This document shows, piece after piece, positions 1 to 9,300 of a stretch of DNA of 64,000 nt. Both the position numbers and the translations under genes were made by a program. This DNA is from CAIQJJ01 sp964606085. Lineage in GTDB: Bacteria; Chloroflexota; Anaerolineae; Anaerolineales; UBA4823. The number at the start of each line of letters is the position of its first letter. Positions within the stretch are counted from its first letter, which is position 1. Where the stretch lies: positions 1 through 64,000 of the forward strand of contig CAZSFD010000001.1 of NCBI GenBank assembly GCA_964606085.1, written 5' to 3'. The notes beneath the pieces are model-generated. The model made no database searches. It saw nothing but the letters and a program-made list of their open reading frames with translations, and was not told the DNA's origin.

Positions 1-54
1 TGTTTTCGTGACATGCCCCCAATTTACCACATTCTACATCCATGCAACAACGCC
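1..54 (-). mobile_element. Left end of an IS5-like insertion sequence, cut by window edge
   Basis: Read on the minus strand, the text changes at about position 54 from binding-protein coding sequence to GGCGTTGTTGCATGGATG, which resembles the terminal inverted repeats of IS5-family elements (GGCxTTGTTGCAT type). About 40 bases further in, an ATG at 14-12 opens a frame starting M-S-R-K, as expected for a transposase start, and leaves the window. Only the end is visible, so family assignment rests on the terminal repeat and the layout. The target duplication cannot be seen. Confidence 0.5.
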
Positions 55-595
55 TGTTGAAATATAGCCACAAGGTGAGACACCAAGTTGGAAGGCCATA
101 TATTCTCCCCTCAGCCTGATAGACATCCAAGATGCCATCCAGGTATTCAGCGGCCGGGTAGGTGGGATCGGTATCTAGAAAGGATTTTACATCGGCGACA
201 ACACCCTTTGGGCCCCAACCCAAGGCGCGCATTTGATCACCCCGAAAACAATCCCAAGAAGAGCCTGCGGCGATGGATGCGGAAAGTTTTTCCCAATATC
301 CCTGACCTTCGCTGCGTTCGAACTTCACCTCTACATTGGGATGGCTATCATTGAATAGAGGAACCATCTCTTCAATCATGTTGGGGTGTCCATACATCGT
401 AAAGGTGACCACTTGTTTTTCTGGCGGAGGGGATGCCTTTGTAGGCTGCACCGCATCAGGCTCTGCCGCAGTTTGTTCCGTTGCAATCGGTGCGGGTGCC
501 TGGGTCGGCTGGCTGGCGCAAGCGGCCAGGGCAGCGCCTGCCGCTCCGAGACCAGCCAGTTTGAGAAATTCTTTTCGACTCAGTTTGGTTTTCAT
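55..595 (-). pseudogene. Sugar ABC transporter substrate-binding lipoprotein, 5' part, interrupted
   Basis: This is the N-terminal ~180 residues of a family 1 type extracellular sugar-binding protein. The start at 595 follows a good ribosome site (AAGGAG, 595-606 side). The protein opens with SRKEFLKLAG (Tat-like), a hydrophobic segment and a lipobox LAAC with Cys26, then a Ser/Pro/Thr-rich spacer and the domain start VVTFTMYGHPN. Motifs typical of the family follow, such as EKLSASIAAGSSWD and IYGLPTW. After LWLYFN the reading frame no longer looks like a binding protein (a Cys-rich RRCCMDVE stretch); this is where the IS5-like end begins. The protein should bind the sugar for the two permeases upstream (1623-2540 and 721-1611). 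With the insertion it is probably non-functional. Confidence 0.75.
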
Positions 596-653
596 GATCC
601 TTCTCCTTATAGGAACTTGCGAGTGAAATTCTTGCTTTTTGTGCAAAAATCCT

Positions 654-684
654 GGATCGGCGAAGGCAATGCCTTCGCCGATCC
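654..684. repeat. Perfect palindrome between permease and binding-protein genes
   Basis: The 15-base arms GGATCGGCGAAGGCA (654-668) and TGCCTTCGCCGATCC (670-684) match exactly around one central base. It lies in the gap between the permease gene ending at 721 and the binding-protein start at 595, both on the minus strand. In RNA it would form a strong stem-loop. No U-run follows, so a processing, stabilising or attenuating role fits better than simple termination. Confidence 0.8.
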
Positions 685-720
685 GGTTTATCCGGGTTAG
701 GGGGTAAAAATACGAGGGTT

Positions 721-1611
721 TTAGCCTTTAATTCCACTAAAAACGGCATCGCGGACGAAATATTTTTGGAAGAAGATAAATAAGAGAATGCTCGGTACAT
801 TGATCAGCAAGGTGATCGCCATCAACAGGTGCATGCGTGAACTGGTCAGCAAATTGGCGCTGCCGCCGACACCGGTCATGGTGGATTCAAACGAGGCCAG
901 GCCCAAAATGAGCGTTTTCAAAGCGGGTTTTTGCAGATAGATCATCGGGGCAAAGAAATCGTTCCAGTGTGCCATGAACGACAATATCGCCACCGTGGCC
1001 ATGATCGGCCCCAACAATGGCAGGATGATCTGGACGAAAATTTGGAATGTGCTGGCCCCATCAATCCGGGCGGCGTCATCTAACTCGGAGGGGAGGGTCA
1101 ACATGAATTGGCGAAACATAAAGATATAGATTGGCACGCCAAAGAAGGCTGGCACCACGAATGGCAGGAAGGTATTGACCCATTTCAACTTAGAAAACAG
1201 GATAAAGGTGGGGATAAAGGTGACGATCCCTGGCATGAGCATGATTGCCAGGCAAAGGCCAAAGAGGGTATCTCTGCCAGGCCAGCGCACGCGCGCAAAA
1301 CTGAACGCGATCATCGCGGAAACGAAGACCTCACCCAACATGGGGATAAAGGTGGTGATGCAAGTGTTGATCAGGTAGCGGCCAAATGGAGCCACGACCC
1401 ACGCATCTGCAAAATTTTCCCAGCGGATGGGGTTGGGAATCCAAACCGGCGGGCTTTGATAAACCTGGGATGGGGTTTTTAGGGCAGTGCTGACCAGCCA
1501 CACTAATGGCACGATAAACGGGATACTCAGAACCGCAAGGGCAAGGTAGGCCATCACTTTCCAGGGAATTTCGCCAAAGCGGCGTTTGAAGGTTGGGTGC
1601 GAATCATGCAT
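721..1611 (-). CDS. Carbohydrate ABC transporter permease, MalG type
   Basis: This is one of two inner-membrane permeases of a sugar ABC importer. The 296-residue protein has about six membrane segments; the first is MAYLALAVLSIPFIVPLVWL. The EAA loop that contacts the ATPase is visible as ELDDAARIDGASTFQIF, with the conserved G followed by the LPLLGP region. I chose ATG 1611 because AAGGA stands 8-9 bases before it; an in-frame ATG at 1620 has its ribosome site abutting, and the frame stays open further upstream inside the previous gene. The stop of the MalF-type gene is only 11 bases upstream. No ATPase gene is nearby, so a shared MsmK/UgpC-type ATPase encoded elsewhere is likely. The C-terminus GIKG is typical of the family. 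Confidence 0.93.
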   Translation of the reverse strand: MHDSHPTFKRRFGEIPWKVMAYLALAVLSIPFIVPLVWLVSTALKTPSQVYQSPPVWIPNPIRWENFADAWVVAPFGRYLINTCITTFIPMLGEVFVSAMIAFSFARVRWPGRDTLFGLCLAIMLMPGIVTFIPTFILFSKLKWVNTFLPFVVPAFFGVPIYIFMFRQFMLTLPSELDDAARIDGASTFQIFVQIILPLLGPIMATVAILSFMAHWNDFFAPMIYLQKPALKTLILGLASFESTMTGVGGSANLLTSSRMHLLMAITLLINVPSILLFIFFQKYFVRDAVFSGIKG

Positions 1612-1622
1612 GGTCGGCATCC

Positions 1623-2540
1623 TTAATCGGTATATACCCAATACTTTGACAATTTGAAATTCAAGATGGTAATCATGACAATGATGATAAAAATTACCCA
1701 TGCCAGGGCGCTGGCATAACCCATACGGAAGGAGCGCCAGGCTTCGTTATAGATATGCAGGAAGTAAAAATAGGTGGCGTAATTGGGCCCGCCATTGGTC
1801 AGCAGGAAGGATTGAGTAAAGGTCTGAATGGAACCGGCAATATGCGTGATGACCACAAAGAACAAGACTGAGGAGATCATCGGCAGGGTTACATAGCGCA
1901 TTTTGGCCCATTCCCCGGCCCCGTCAATCATTGCCGCTTCATAAAGTTCCTGCGGCACGCGCTGCAACCCGGCGAGAACCACCATCATGCCAAAGCCAAT
2001 GTATTGCAGATTCATGATGACAATCGTGATTAACGCCCAATTGGGGTCTCCCAGCCATTTTGGCCCCTGAATACCAATTTGTGATAGAGCATAGTTCACC
2101 AGTCCATAATCGGGATTGAACACCCAACTCCACAGCACAGCCGTCGCCACGACTGGCAAGATATACGGCAAATAGAAGATCGCGCGAAAGATATTGGTGC
2201 CTTTGAGCTTCATGTTTAGCAAAGAAGCCAGCACAATATCCAACACCAGGTGAATTGGGGCTGAAATGACCGTATATAACAACGTGACTTTCAACGATTG
2301 GTAGAAATAGCGATCTTTCCCGCTGAACATTCGGACGTAGTTGTCCAAACCAACCCACTGTGGATCCGAGATGATATCCCATTTGGTGAAGCTGGTATAC
2401 AACCCTACCAACATCGGCCCTAAGGTAAACACCAAAAAGCCCGCCACAAAGGGTAGCGCCATTGCGATGCCGATGATCGCCTCTTTCCGTTGATATTTTC
2501 CCATCTCGCTCCAGCGAAGTTTAACGGTCTGCGCTGTCAT
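1623..2540 (-). CDS. Sugar ABC transporter permease, MalF type
   Basis: This 305-residue inner-membrane permease is the MalF/UgpA-like partner of the next gene. It opens with a cytoplasmic stretch (KLRWSEMGKYQRKEAI) and then a first membrane helix, IGIAMALPFVAGFLVF. The EAA loop reads ELYEAAMIDGAGEWAKMRYV, followed by LPM. ATG 2540 is preceded by AAGGAG with a five-base spacer; the longer frame to 2579 lacks such a site. Gene order on the minus strand is MalF-type, MalG-type, binding protein, with the first two almost contiguous. It is divergent from the regulator gene at 2668, leaving about 127 bases for both promoters. The substrate cannot be told from sequence; the neighbouring glycosidase locus suggests an oligosaccharide. 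Confidence 0.93.
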   Translation of the reverse strand: MTAQTVKLRWSEMGKYQRKEAIIGIAMALPFVAGFLVFTLGPMLVGLYTSFTKWDIISDPQWVGLDNYVRMFSGKDRYFYQSLKVTLLYTVISAPIHLVLDIVLASLLNMKLKGTNIFRAIFYLPYILPVVATAVLWSWVFNPDYGLVNYALSQIGIQGPKWLGDPNWALITIVIMNLQYIGFGMMVVLAGLQRVPQELYEAAMIDGAGEWAKMRYVTLPMISSVLFFVVITHIAGSIQTFTQSFLLTNGGPNYATYFYFLHIYNEAWRSFRMGYASALAWVIFIIIVMITILNFKLSKYWVYTD

Positions 2541-2651
2541 GCCAACTCCTTCAAAATTGTGTTTCCAACTTTTCATCATTTATACCGATTCGTCCAATCC
2601 AATACAACGACCTGACGGTCTTTGTTCGGTCACAGGCCGGACTTCTGGCGA

Positions 2652-2660
2652 TGATATAAT
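2652..2660 (+). promoter_or_regulatory. Extended -10 promoter, probably leaderless
   Basis: TGATATAAT (extended -10 TGn plus perfect TATAAT) ends seven bases before the ATG at 2668. Transcription would start at or next to the start codon, and no ribosome site is present. The same TGATATAAT box precedes the paralogous regulator at 14558. Confidence 0.65.
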
Positions 2661-2667
2661 CGCGCCC

Positions 2668-3864
2668 ATGCGCCGAGATGATTTTTCCCTTTTGCTGCGC
2701 GATGCCCTCGCCAATATCTTTGACTTCGTGGTTCTCGAAAAACACCCCCTCAACGAGATCGCGCCGCGCCCGAATGCCGCGCTGCGCCGCTCGGAGAATT
2801 TGCGCCGTTTCATTTGGGATGGAATTGAACGTCTGAAGCCAGACGAGGAGAGCCGCCACAAAGACACGCCGGAATGGCGTTACTATGCCGTCTTATCGGG
2901 GCGTTATATTCAAGGGGATAGCGTGCTGGAGATTCAAAAACGGCTGGCCCTGGGTGAGCGCCAGGAGCGCCGTTTGCACAGCCGCGCCCTGGGGTTGTTA
3001 GAAAATGTCTTGTGGGATCAGATCAGTTCTGGCGATTCTGCCCCCCCAGCACAGGGTGAAAACGCCCAGGATTTCCCCCTCCGATTAGAAGCGATCTCGT
3101 TGGCAAAGATCATCGAAGAAGCGACAGGGCTGTATGCCGGGCGAGTCCCCGCAAGCCGCGTCGCTCTGGCGCTGAATCTTCCCGCATCGTTGCCTCTCAT
3201 CCGCACCGACCGCGTCATCTTACGGTTGATCCTGCTCGACTTATTCAGCCGTCTGTGGCCGTTGTGTACAGAAGGCTGCATCGCCCTGGATGCTCAACCG
3301 GTTTCGGGCTTCATCCGCCTTGATGTGACCGGGAACACACCTCAACTGGCAGCCTCCTTCGAGCGAGATTTTTGGGCGCAAAGCCAGGCGGCCTATTGGG
3401 TAGAACGCTTGCAAGGAAAAATTTCATTGATTTGCGAGCAAGAGACCAATCGCAGCCTCTTCCATTTCTCGTTGGAATTCCCCCAGGCTGCCCAGGTTAC
3501 CCTGTTGGTGGTGGACGACCACGAAGCGGCCATTCGAATCATCGAGCGCTATTTGAACCCAACCAACATTACGGTAATTGGATTGACTGATCCGACTCAG
3601 GTGCTGCTTCAGGCGCGCAAAACTCACCCGCAAGGAATCTTGCTCGATGTGATGATGCCCAATACCGATGGCTGGGAACTCATCCAAGGGCTAAAAGCAG
3701 ACCCTGAAGTGCGCGCCATCCCGGTAGTCATCTGCTCCGTTTGGGATCAGCCCGACCTGGCCCACTCGCTTGGAGCCAATGGCTTTCTCAAGAAACCGAT
3801 CAGCCAGGCAAATCTACTTCAGGAGCTAACCCGCTTAAATCTTTTAGGTAGCGCGGACGGATGA
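2668..3864 (+). CDS. HTH / kinase-like ATPase / receiver regulator (copy 1)
   Basis: This 398-residue protein appears to be a DNA-binding signalling protein. The N-terminal ~130 residues contain a helix-turn-helix-like stretch (SVLEIQKRLALGERQ) followed by a helical ALGLLENVLW segment. The middle (about 155-270) resembles a histidine-kinase ATPase domain (LPLIRTDRVILRLILLDL matches the N-box region), but the key Asn is missing and no phosphoacceptor His region precedes it. The C-terminus (277-395) is a receiver domain with VVDD, phosphoacceptor Asp327 in LLDVMMP and Lys in LKKPIS. It is divergent from the sugar permease operon and overlaps the 3' end of the convergent histidine kinase gene by 65 bases. 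I infer that it controls the divergent transporter. Placing the receiver at the C-terminus after an HTH is unusual. Confidence 0.8.
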   Translation: MRRDDFSLLLRDALANIFDFVVLEKHPLNEIAPRPNAALRRSENLRRFIWDGIERLKPDEESRHKDTPEWRYYAVLSGRYIQGDSVLEIQKRLALGERQERRLHSRALGLLENVLWDQISSGDSAPPAQGENAQDFPLRLEAISLAKIIEEATGLYAGRVPASRVALALNLPASLPLIRTDRVILRLILLDLFSRLWPLCTEGCIALDAQPVSGFIRLDVTGNTPQLAASFERDFWAQSQAAYWVERLQGKISLICEQETNRSLFHFSLEFPQAAQVTLLVVDDHEAAIRIIERYLNPTNITVIGLTDPTQVLLQARKTHPQGILLDVMMPNTDGWELIQGLKADPEVRAIPVVICSVWDQPDLAHSLGANGFLKKPISQANLLQELTRLNLLGSADG

Positions 3865-6040
3865 CCTGGATCAGGTTCGCCAACACCTGGGTCAGTTCGC
3901 TCCGACTAAAAGGGCGCGGCACCTGCACCGAGAGTGTTTCATGACCGCTCTCCGACGCAGTCTGCGGCCATTCGTCGGTGGTCATCAGAATCACGGGGAT
4001 TTTCAGGTCTTGCGCGACTTCCAGAATTTGTAGCCCAGGCAGGCCAGGGGTTTGAGAGTCGATAACGAGAACATCGGGGGTCTGTTGGTAGATGTGAGCC
4101 ACCGCTTCTGTATCACTCGGCACCATGAAAACTTCATAATGGGGGAAATTTGCGCGCAGACTACGTTGCAACAAGTTGTTCATTCGGGCATCTTCGGTCA
4201 CGATCAGCAAACGGTGGATTTCTGGCCCCAGGGAGCGGAGCGCATCAAAAAGAACCTGATTGACCACCGGTTTGACAAACGCAAAACGCACACAATCTGG
4301 CAGGTGGGTTTCTTGCCCAGGTGGGTTGGGCAGCCTGAGGCTGATACGCGGCAAATCATAGGGGAGTTGCGCGAGTTTGTTTTGCAGGTCAGGGTCATGC
4401 AGGATGGCTTGATCAAGGATCACCGCTTGAGGCAAGAGAGCGGCAACATGAGCCTTGAGGTCCTCTTCGGGTTTGACAGAATATAAAGTTACCCCGCCCA
4501 TCAAAGGGGCTAATGCCGCGCCAGCTTCAGCCAGCGACGAGACCACCAGGGCGCATTCACCCTTCCTGGCGTTTGCTTGCAGGGTTTGCCAATATCGCTC
4601 ATCGCTGCTTTTCGAATCCATCGGCCTCGTCACGCTGCTTGCCAGCGCAGGAAGGGTAAAGTAAAAGCGGGAACCCTGGCCAGGTTCACTTTCTACCCAC
4701 ATCTGACCATGGTGCAATTCCACAAATCGCTTGCTGATCGGCAGGCCCAGCCCGAATCCTTCTTGTTTGTACCAACCCTCGCGATAAACTTGTTGAAATT
4801 CGTCGAAAACAAGCGGGAGTTGATCCGGTGAAATGCCCATCCCGCTGTCTTCCACGCAAACCTGTTGAAGGTGCTCGTCTTGCAGAGAAACCCGAATTGT
4901 GACGTGCCCCTGGGTGGTAAAACGCAAACTGTTGTTGACCAAATTCAACAAAACCTGACGAATTCGCGTTCGGTCTATAAAAACCTGCGGCAGGTTGTCT
5001 TCAAGGTCGAGGCGCAATTCCAAACCCTTGAGATCGAAAGCACGTTGCATCATCCCAACCACTTCGCGGATCACCTGCGGCAGGCCCACCCATTCCTTGA
5101 AAAGACTCATTTGCAGGTTCTCGATCCGCCCCAAGTCGAGAACATCGTTCACGAGGCGCAGCAAATGTTGGCTGGATTTGTAAATCTCCTGAATATCGTC
5201 GTACAGCATGGGCGGCCAGCGTTTGAGCGGGGCATAGGTGGCCGGGGTATTGACCATAATCTCGCTGAAACTGATGATGAAATTCAGTGGGGTGCGCAAT
5301 TCATGGCTGACCGAAAGCGCAAACCGATTGCGCGCCTCGCGGGCTTCTTCGGCGTCGGCGCGCGCCAACACCAACATCCGATTCAGGCGTTCCAGGCGGA
5401 TATTGGCCGAATCCAACTCCTTGACGGCGTGCGCCAATTGACCGTGATGGCGGCGCGCATCCTCAAGATTGATCTGCGCCTGCTTGTAGCTAAAAAGCGA
5501 CCATTCTGTAACCGTCAGAGTGGTGCGCATGGATTCCCATCCGAGCATTAACGCGAACACGCTTCCCGCACCCACAATCGCCCCAATCGCTATCCCCGGC
5601 GCAACCGATAACAGCCCATGATACAACCAATACAGGCACCCAAACACCAGCAGCTGAACCGCCAATCCAGCGCGCAGCCCCAGGCACACCACAGCAATCA
5701 TCGGTAGAAAGGCGTATAACAAGGCAATCTCTGGCATCTGGAATAAATACATCGCCAGGGTAATTGAACCAAAGACGCCGATGAGAAAGAAAATGTGCGC
5801 CAACAGGTAGGTATGCGCCATTAAGCGATAGGCAAAGATAAAAATCGCGAGGCTGATAGGCACGACTACCCAAAGATTAAGCGCAAGCTGCTCAGGCCAG
5901 ATGGCTGTAGCGAGGAGCAGACCGAGATAAATGCCGCCCGTAACCACAATGATGGCTCTCGAAGTGGACAGAAATAACTCTTGCACCGAGGAAGTGAATT
6001 CCTGGGTGCCCGTTTTCGAATATCTTAGGGATGTGTACAT
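3800..6040 (-). CDS. Membrane hybrid histidine kinase (copy 1)
   Basis: A 746-residue sensor kinase. The first ~190 residues form a membrane region of about six helices with no recognisable ligand domain. A coiled-coil linker (ELDSANIRLERLNRML) leads to a HisKA domain with the phosphoacceptor His in SVSHELRTPLNF, then an HATPase_c domain (N-box LLNLVNNSLRF, G1 EDSGMGIS, G2 GFGLGLPISKRF). The C-terminal ~260 residues hold a degenerate receiver-like region and a second receiver-like domain with VIDSQTPG but an altered acidic pocket (IVTEDAR). I chose ATG 6040 because the longer frame would need a TTG start at 6112 inside a mutarotase relic, and 6040 aligns with the paralog at 17982. It converges on and overlaps the HTH/receiver gene, its likely partner. 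Confidence 0.88.
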   Translation of the reverse strand: MYTSLRYSKTGTQEFTSSVQELFLSTSRAIIVVTGGIYLGLLLATAIWPEQLALNLWVVVPISLAIFIFAYRLMAHTYLLAHIFFLIGVFGSITLAMYLFQMPEIALLYAFLPMIAVVCLGLRAGLAVQLLVFGCLYWLYHGLLSVAPGIAIGAIVGAGSVFALMLGWESMRTTLTVTEWSLFSYKQAQINLEDARRHHGQLAHAVKELDSANIRLERLNRMLVLARADAEEAREARNRFALSVSHELRTPLNFIISFSEIMVNTPATYAPLKRWPPMLYDDIQEIYKSSQHLLRLVNDVLDLGRIENLQMSLFKEWVGLPQVIREVVGMMQRAFDLKGLELRLDLEDNLPQVFIDRTRIRQVLLNLVNNSLRFTTQGHVTIRVSLQDEHLQQVCVEDSGMGISPDQLPLVFDEFQQVYREGWYKQEGFGLGLPISKRFVELHHGQMWVESEPGQGSRFYFTLPALASSVTRPMDSKSSDERYWQTLQANARKGECALVVSSLAEAGAALAPLMGGVTLYSVKPEEDLKAHVAALLPQAVILDQAILHDPDLQNKLAQLPYDLPRISLRLPNPPGQETHLPDCVRFAFVKPVVNQVLFDALRSLGPEIHRLLIVTEDARMNNLLQRSLRANFPHYEVFMVPSDTEAVAHIYQQTPDVLVIDSQTPGLPGLQILEVAQDLKIPVILMTTDEWPQTASESGHETLSVQVPRPFSRSELTQVLANLIQVIRPRYLKDLSGLAPEVDLPG

Positions 6041-6083
6041 AAGAAATACTTTCTCGAAAACCGTAAGATAAAGAACGGCAGCA

Positions 6084-6229
6084 TCATGTACGCGTTGCCG
6101 CAGTGTAGCCAATAGTGGCTACAACAAAATAGGTGTGCAGGACAGCGGTGATGGTGAATGGGGTTGATCCGGTGTTGGTTACGCCCCACCAAGGGCGGCG
6201 AGGATAATGGTGGGGAATGAATCGGTCAT
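6084..6229 (-). pseudogene. Relic of a hexose-6-phosphate mutarotase (aldose 1-epimerase family)
   Basis: A start with a good ribosome site (GGAGG, 6238-6242) opens MTDSFPTIILAALGGA and stops at once at 6179-6181. In another frame, beginning at 6182, the same strand codes for VTNTGSTPFTITAVLHTYF, which matches the core of YeaD-type mutarotases (VTNTGxxPFxFTxALHTYFxV). The frame ends at 6084, well short of a full gene (about 280 residues). I read this as a gene that lost most of its middle and its 3' end. A functional copy would have acted on sugar phosphates or sugars released by the lacZ product just upstream. Confidence 0.6.
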
Positions 6230-6250
6230 GGGAATTACCTCCAGACGCCC

Positions 6251-6278
6251 ATCATACCTGATTCTGTGCGATTGGCAA
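6251..6278 (-). promoter_or_regulatory. Sigma-70-like promoter before the mutarotase relic
   Basis: On the minus strand TTGCCA (6278-6273) and TATGAT (6256-6251) are 16 bases apart, with the ribosome site of the relic just downstream. It lies in the gap after the lacZ stop (6383). The relic has therefore kept its promoter and start signals. Confidence 0.5.
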
Positions 6279-6382
6279 CATCAAGCGTATGCCCATACGG
6301 AGCGGTTACTCGCCGGTTGGCAGCGATACGCCGCGGCGCTGATGATTTGCTTATCCCCCGGATACATTCACCCAGCCCCTCG

Positions 6383-9300
6383 CTATGGTTGCCGGCTGCA
6401 CGCCGCAGGGTCTTCCCCGGCGGCGAGGGGGCGCAGGATGAAGCCGAAATGGTAGCGGCCCGGCTGCACCAGGTACTCCGGGTGAACGGGCGCCATCCAG
6501 CCATCGTCGCCGCCGACGCCCATATGAACGGCATCCAGGTGGAGGATGGTTTCAGGCAGGCGGGTGAGTTCGTAGGGATGATGCGAACGGGCGAGGTCGG
6601 CGATGGTGTAGTGCAAGGCGTCGCAGTGCAGCGGGGCCAGGCCGACGACGAGCAGGCCGCGGCCCTCCGCATTGGTCAGCGCCAGCCAGCGCACACCTTC
6701 TTTGCCGCCCGATTCCGATGTGTAGACGTAGGGCGTAAACTGCTCGTCCACCCGGCTGGTATAGCGACCGATGAGCGCGCTGCGCAGGCGATCGGCGTAG
6801 TTTTCGTGCGGGCCGCGGCCATACCAGGTGAACGTTTCAAACCCAGCAGGCAGGATCAACTCCAGGCCAACGCGCGGCAGGTGGGGCATGAAATCGGCCA
6901 CAAGAACCGAGTTCTCTATCGTGATCTGCCCATCGCCATCTATGCGATAGACCATCTCGGACTCGATCCCCTTCGGGCCGCCAGAAGCGTGAATGCGGCT
7001 GCTGGCACGCACTTCCACATGGCCGGCGCGGGTTTGTGTGACGTGGAAACTCAGCAGATGCCGTTCCAACCGATCCACGCCGACGGCGCGCCAAAGGTGG
7101 ATGCTGGCGGGCGGGTTGCCCATCAGCAAGTCTATATCGGTGGGGGCGCGATAGTAGTTTTCGAGCGGCCCGCTTTGCAACAGGCTTAACCCGTTGACCT
7201 GGTAATCGGTCAGCGCGCCGGCGCGCCGGTCAAATATCACCTGGAACTTTTCCCCTTGAACCGTCAGGCGGTCGCCAGCCTCTATCAGCGTCAATGCAGG
7301 CAGGTGGGCGAGCGAGCGGGGCGGGCGGGCCGGGGCGGGCAGGCGCAGTGGGAACTGTTCCCAGGCCACTTCGTGCCCGGCGGGCGCCCAGGAGGCCGCC
7401 TCCAGCAATTTGAAACGGATATTGAGAAAGTATTCCGCGCCGGGGGCGAGCGGGGTCGGGAGCGTGAAAGGGATTGTCAACAAGGCGCGCTGCCCGGCGG
7501 GCAAATCGAGCGGCGGGAGCGCGCCAGATTGGATGATCTGCCCATCTTCCAACAATTCCCAATGGATGGACAGGTAAGCGAGATTGAGAAATTGGTGCTT
7601 GTTCCACACCGTCACCTGCCCGGCGTGGATGTCCTGCGCAGGCTGCCCCCCCGCCCCCAACTCCACAAAGACCGCCACCGGCGCCTGCACCTTCTTGACC
7701 TCGTACGCGCCAGGATGCGGCCTCAGATCAGGGCCGACGATGCCGTTGCAGCACATCTGTGGGTCTTCGTTGTCCTGGTAGAAACGCTGGTAGTCGAAAT
7801 CGGGGCCGAAATCGCCGCCGAAGGCATAATATGGCCGGCCATCCGGGCGGGTGTGCAAAATGGCTTTGTCGTGCCAGTCCCAGATGCAGCCGCCCTGAAA
7901 GCGCGGGTAGGCGTCCACCATCTCCCAAAATTTGAAGAAGTTGCCGGTGCTGTTGCCTTTGGCATAGGCGTATTCACACATCATCACCGGACGCTTTTCG
8001 TGCGGGTCGGCGAGAAGCTGGCGCATCTGCTCCAGGTTGGGGTACATGCAGGAAAAAACGTCCGAAATTTCCGGGCCGGGCAGGCCGCTTTCGTAGTGAA
8101 TGATGCGGGTGGGATCATAGGCGCGCATCCAATTGGCCATGGCGGCTTGATGCGGGCCGCAGCCCGATTCGTTGCCCAGCGACCACAAGATGACACAGGG
8201 ATGGTTCTTGTCGCGCAACACCAGGCGGATGCCGCGCTCCAGGTAGGCCTGCGCCCACAGCGGATCCTGACTCAGGGCGCCGCCCAGCCCGTGGGTTTCG
8301 ATGTTGACTTCGTCAATCACGTACAGCCCATATTCATCGCACAGGTCATACCAGGTGGGATGGTCGGGATAGTGGCAGGTGCGCACGGTGTTGATGTTCA
8401 ATTGCTTCATCAAAATGATGTCCTGGCGCATGTCGGCCTCGGTCACGGCGCGCCCACGCACGGGGTGGTGTTCGTGACGGTTCACGCCGCGCATGACCAG
8501 GCGTTGGCCGTTGATCAGCAGTAAGCCGTCTTTGATCTCTACCTGACGGAACCCCACCTGGCTGCTCTCGAAATCCACCGCAGCCCCTTGGGGGTCTTTG
8601 AGCGTCAGCGTCAACGTGTAGCGATACGGCGTCTCCGCCGTCCAGCGGTGCGGGGCCGGGATGAGGGCTTCGAGGAAGGCCACGGCTGTTTTCTGGCGCG
8701 TGCGCAGCCGGAAAGCCGTGGTCGTTTCGGGCGCGGCGCCGAGCGGCTGCGCCAAAACGGGCTGCCCCTCGGCATTGTAGAGCATGGCCTCGACCGTATA
8801 TTGCGTCAGAGCGGGGTTGGGCGTGAGGCGCGCCTCGACTTCCAGGCGGGCGTCCTGATAGCAATCATCAAACCAGGTGCGGACGGTAAAATCTTCCAGG
8901 CAGACGGATGGTTTGCTGTACAGGATCACGTCGCGCTGGATGCCGCTCATGCGCCAGAAATCCTGGCATTCCAGGTACGAGCCGTCGCAGTAACGCATCA
9001 CCTGGGCGGCGAGGACGTTTTCGCCGGGGCGCAAATACGGAGTAATGTCAAATTCAGCCGGCAGGCGGCTGTCCTGACAATAGCCCACTTCCAGGCCGTT
9101 GATCCACAGCGTCAGGTTGGAGTCGACGCTTTCAAACAACAGGAAAACCGAGCGCCCCTGCCAAGCCGGGTCGAGGTTGAAAACCGTACGGTAGCAGCCG
9201 GTGGGGTTCTCGGCGGGAGGGTAGGGCGGGTTCGGCTCAAACGTATAGTGGACGTTGGCGTAGATCGGGTTATCTTTGAAGCCGGCGAGCGCCTGCGGCT

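Noticed and set aside
6105..6122. GTAGCCA/TGGCTAC inverted repeat upstream of the first kinase as an operator
   Set aside because: Arms are only seven bases and lie inside the mutarotase relic; not repeated before the second kinase.
7256..8524. 422-codon open frame opposite lacZ
   Set aside because: Shadow of conserved LacZ coding sequence; no start signals or motifs.
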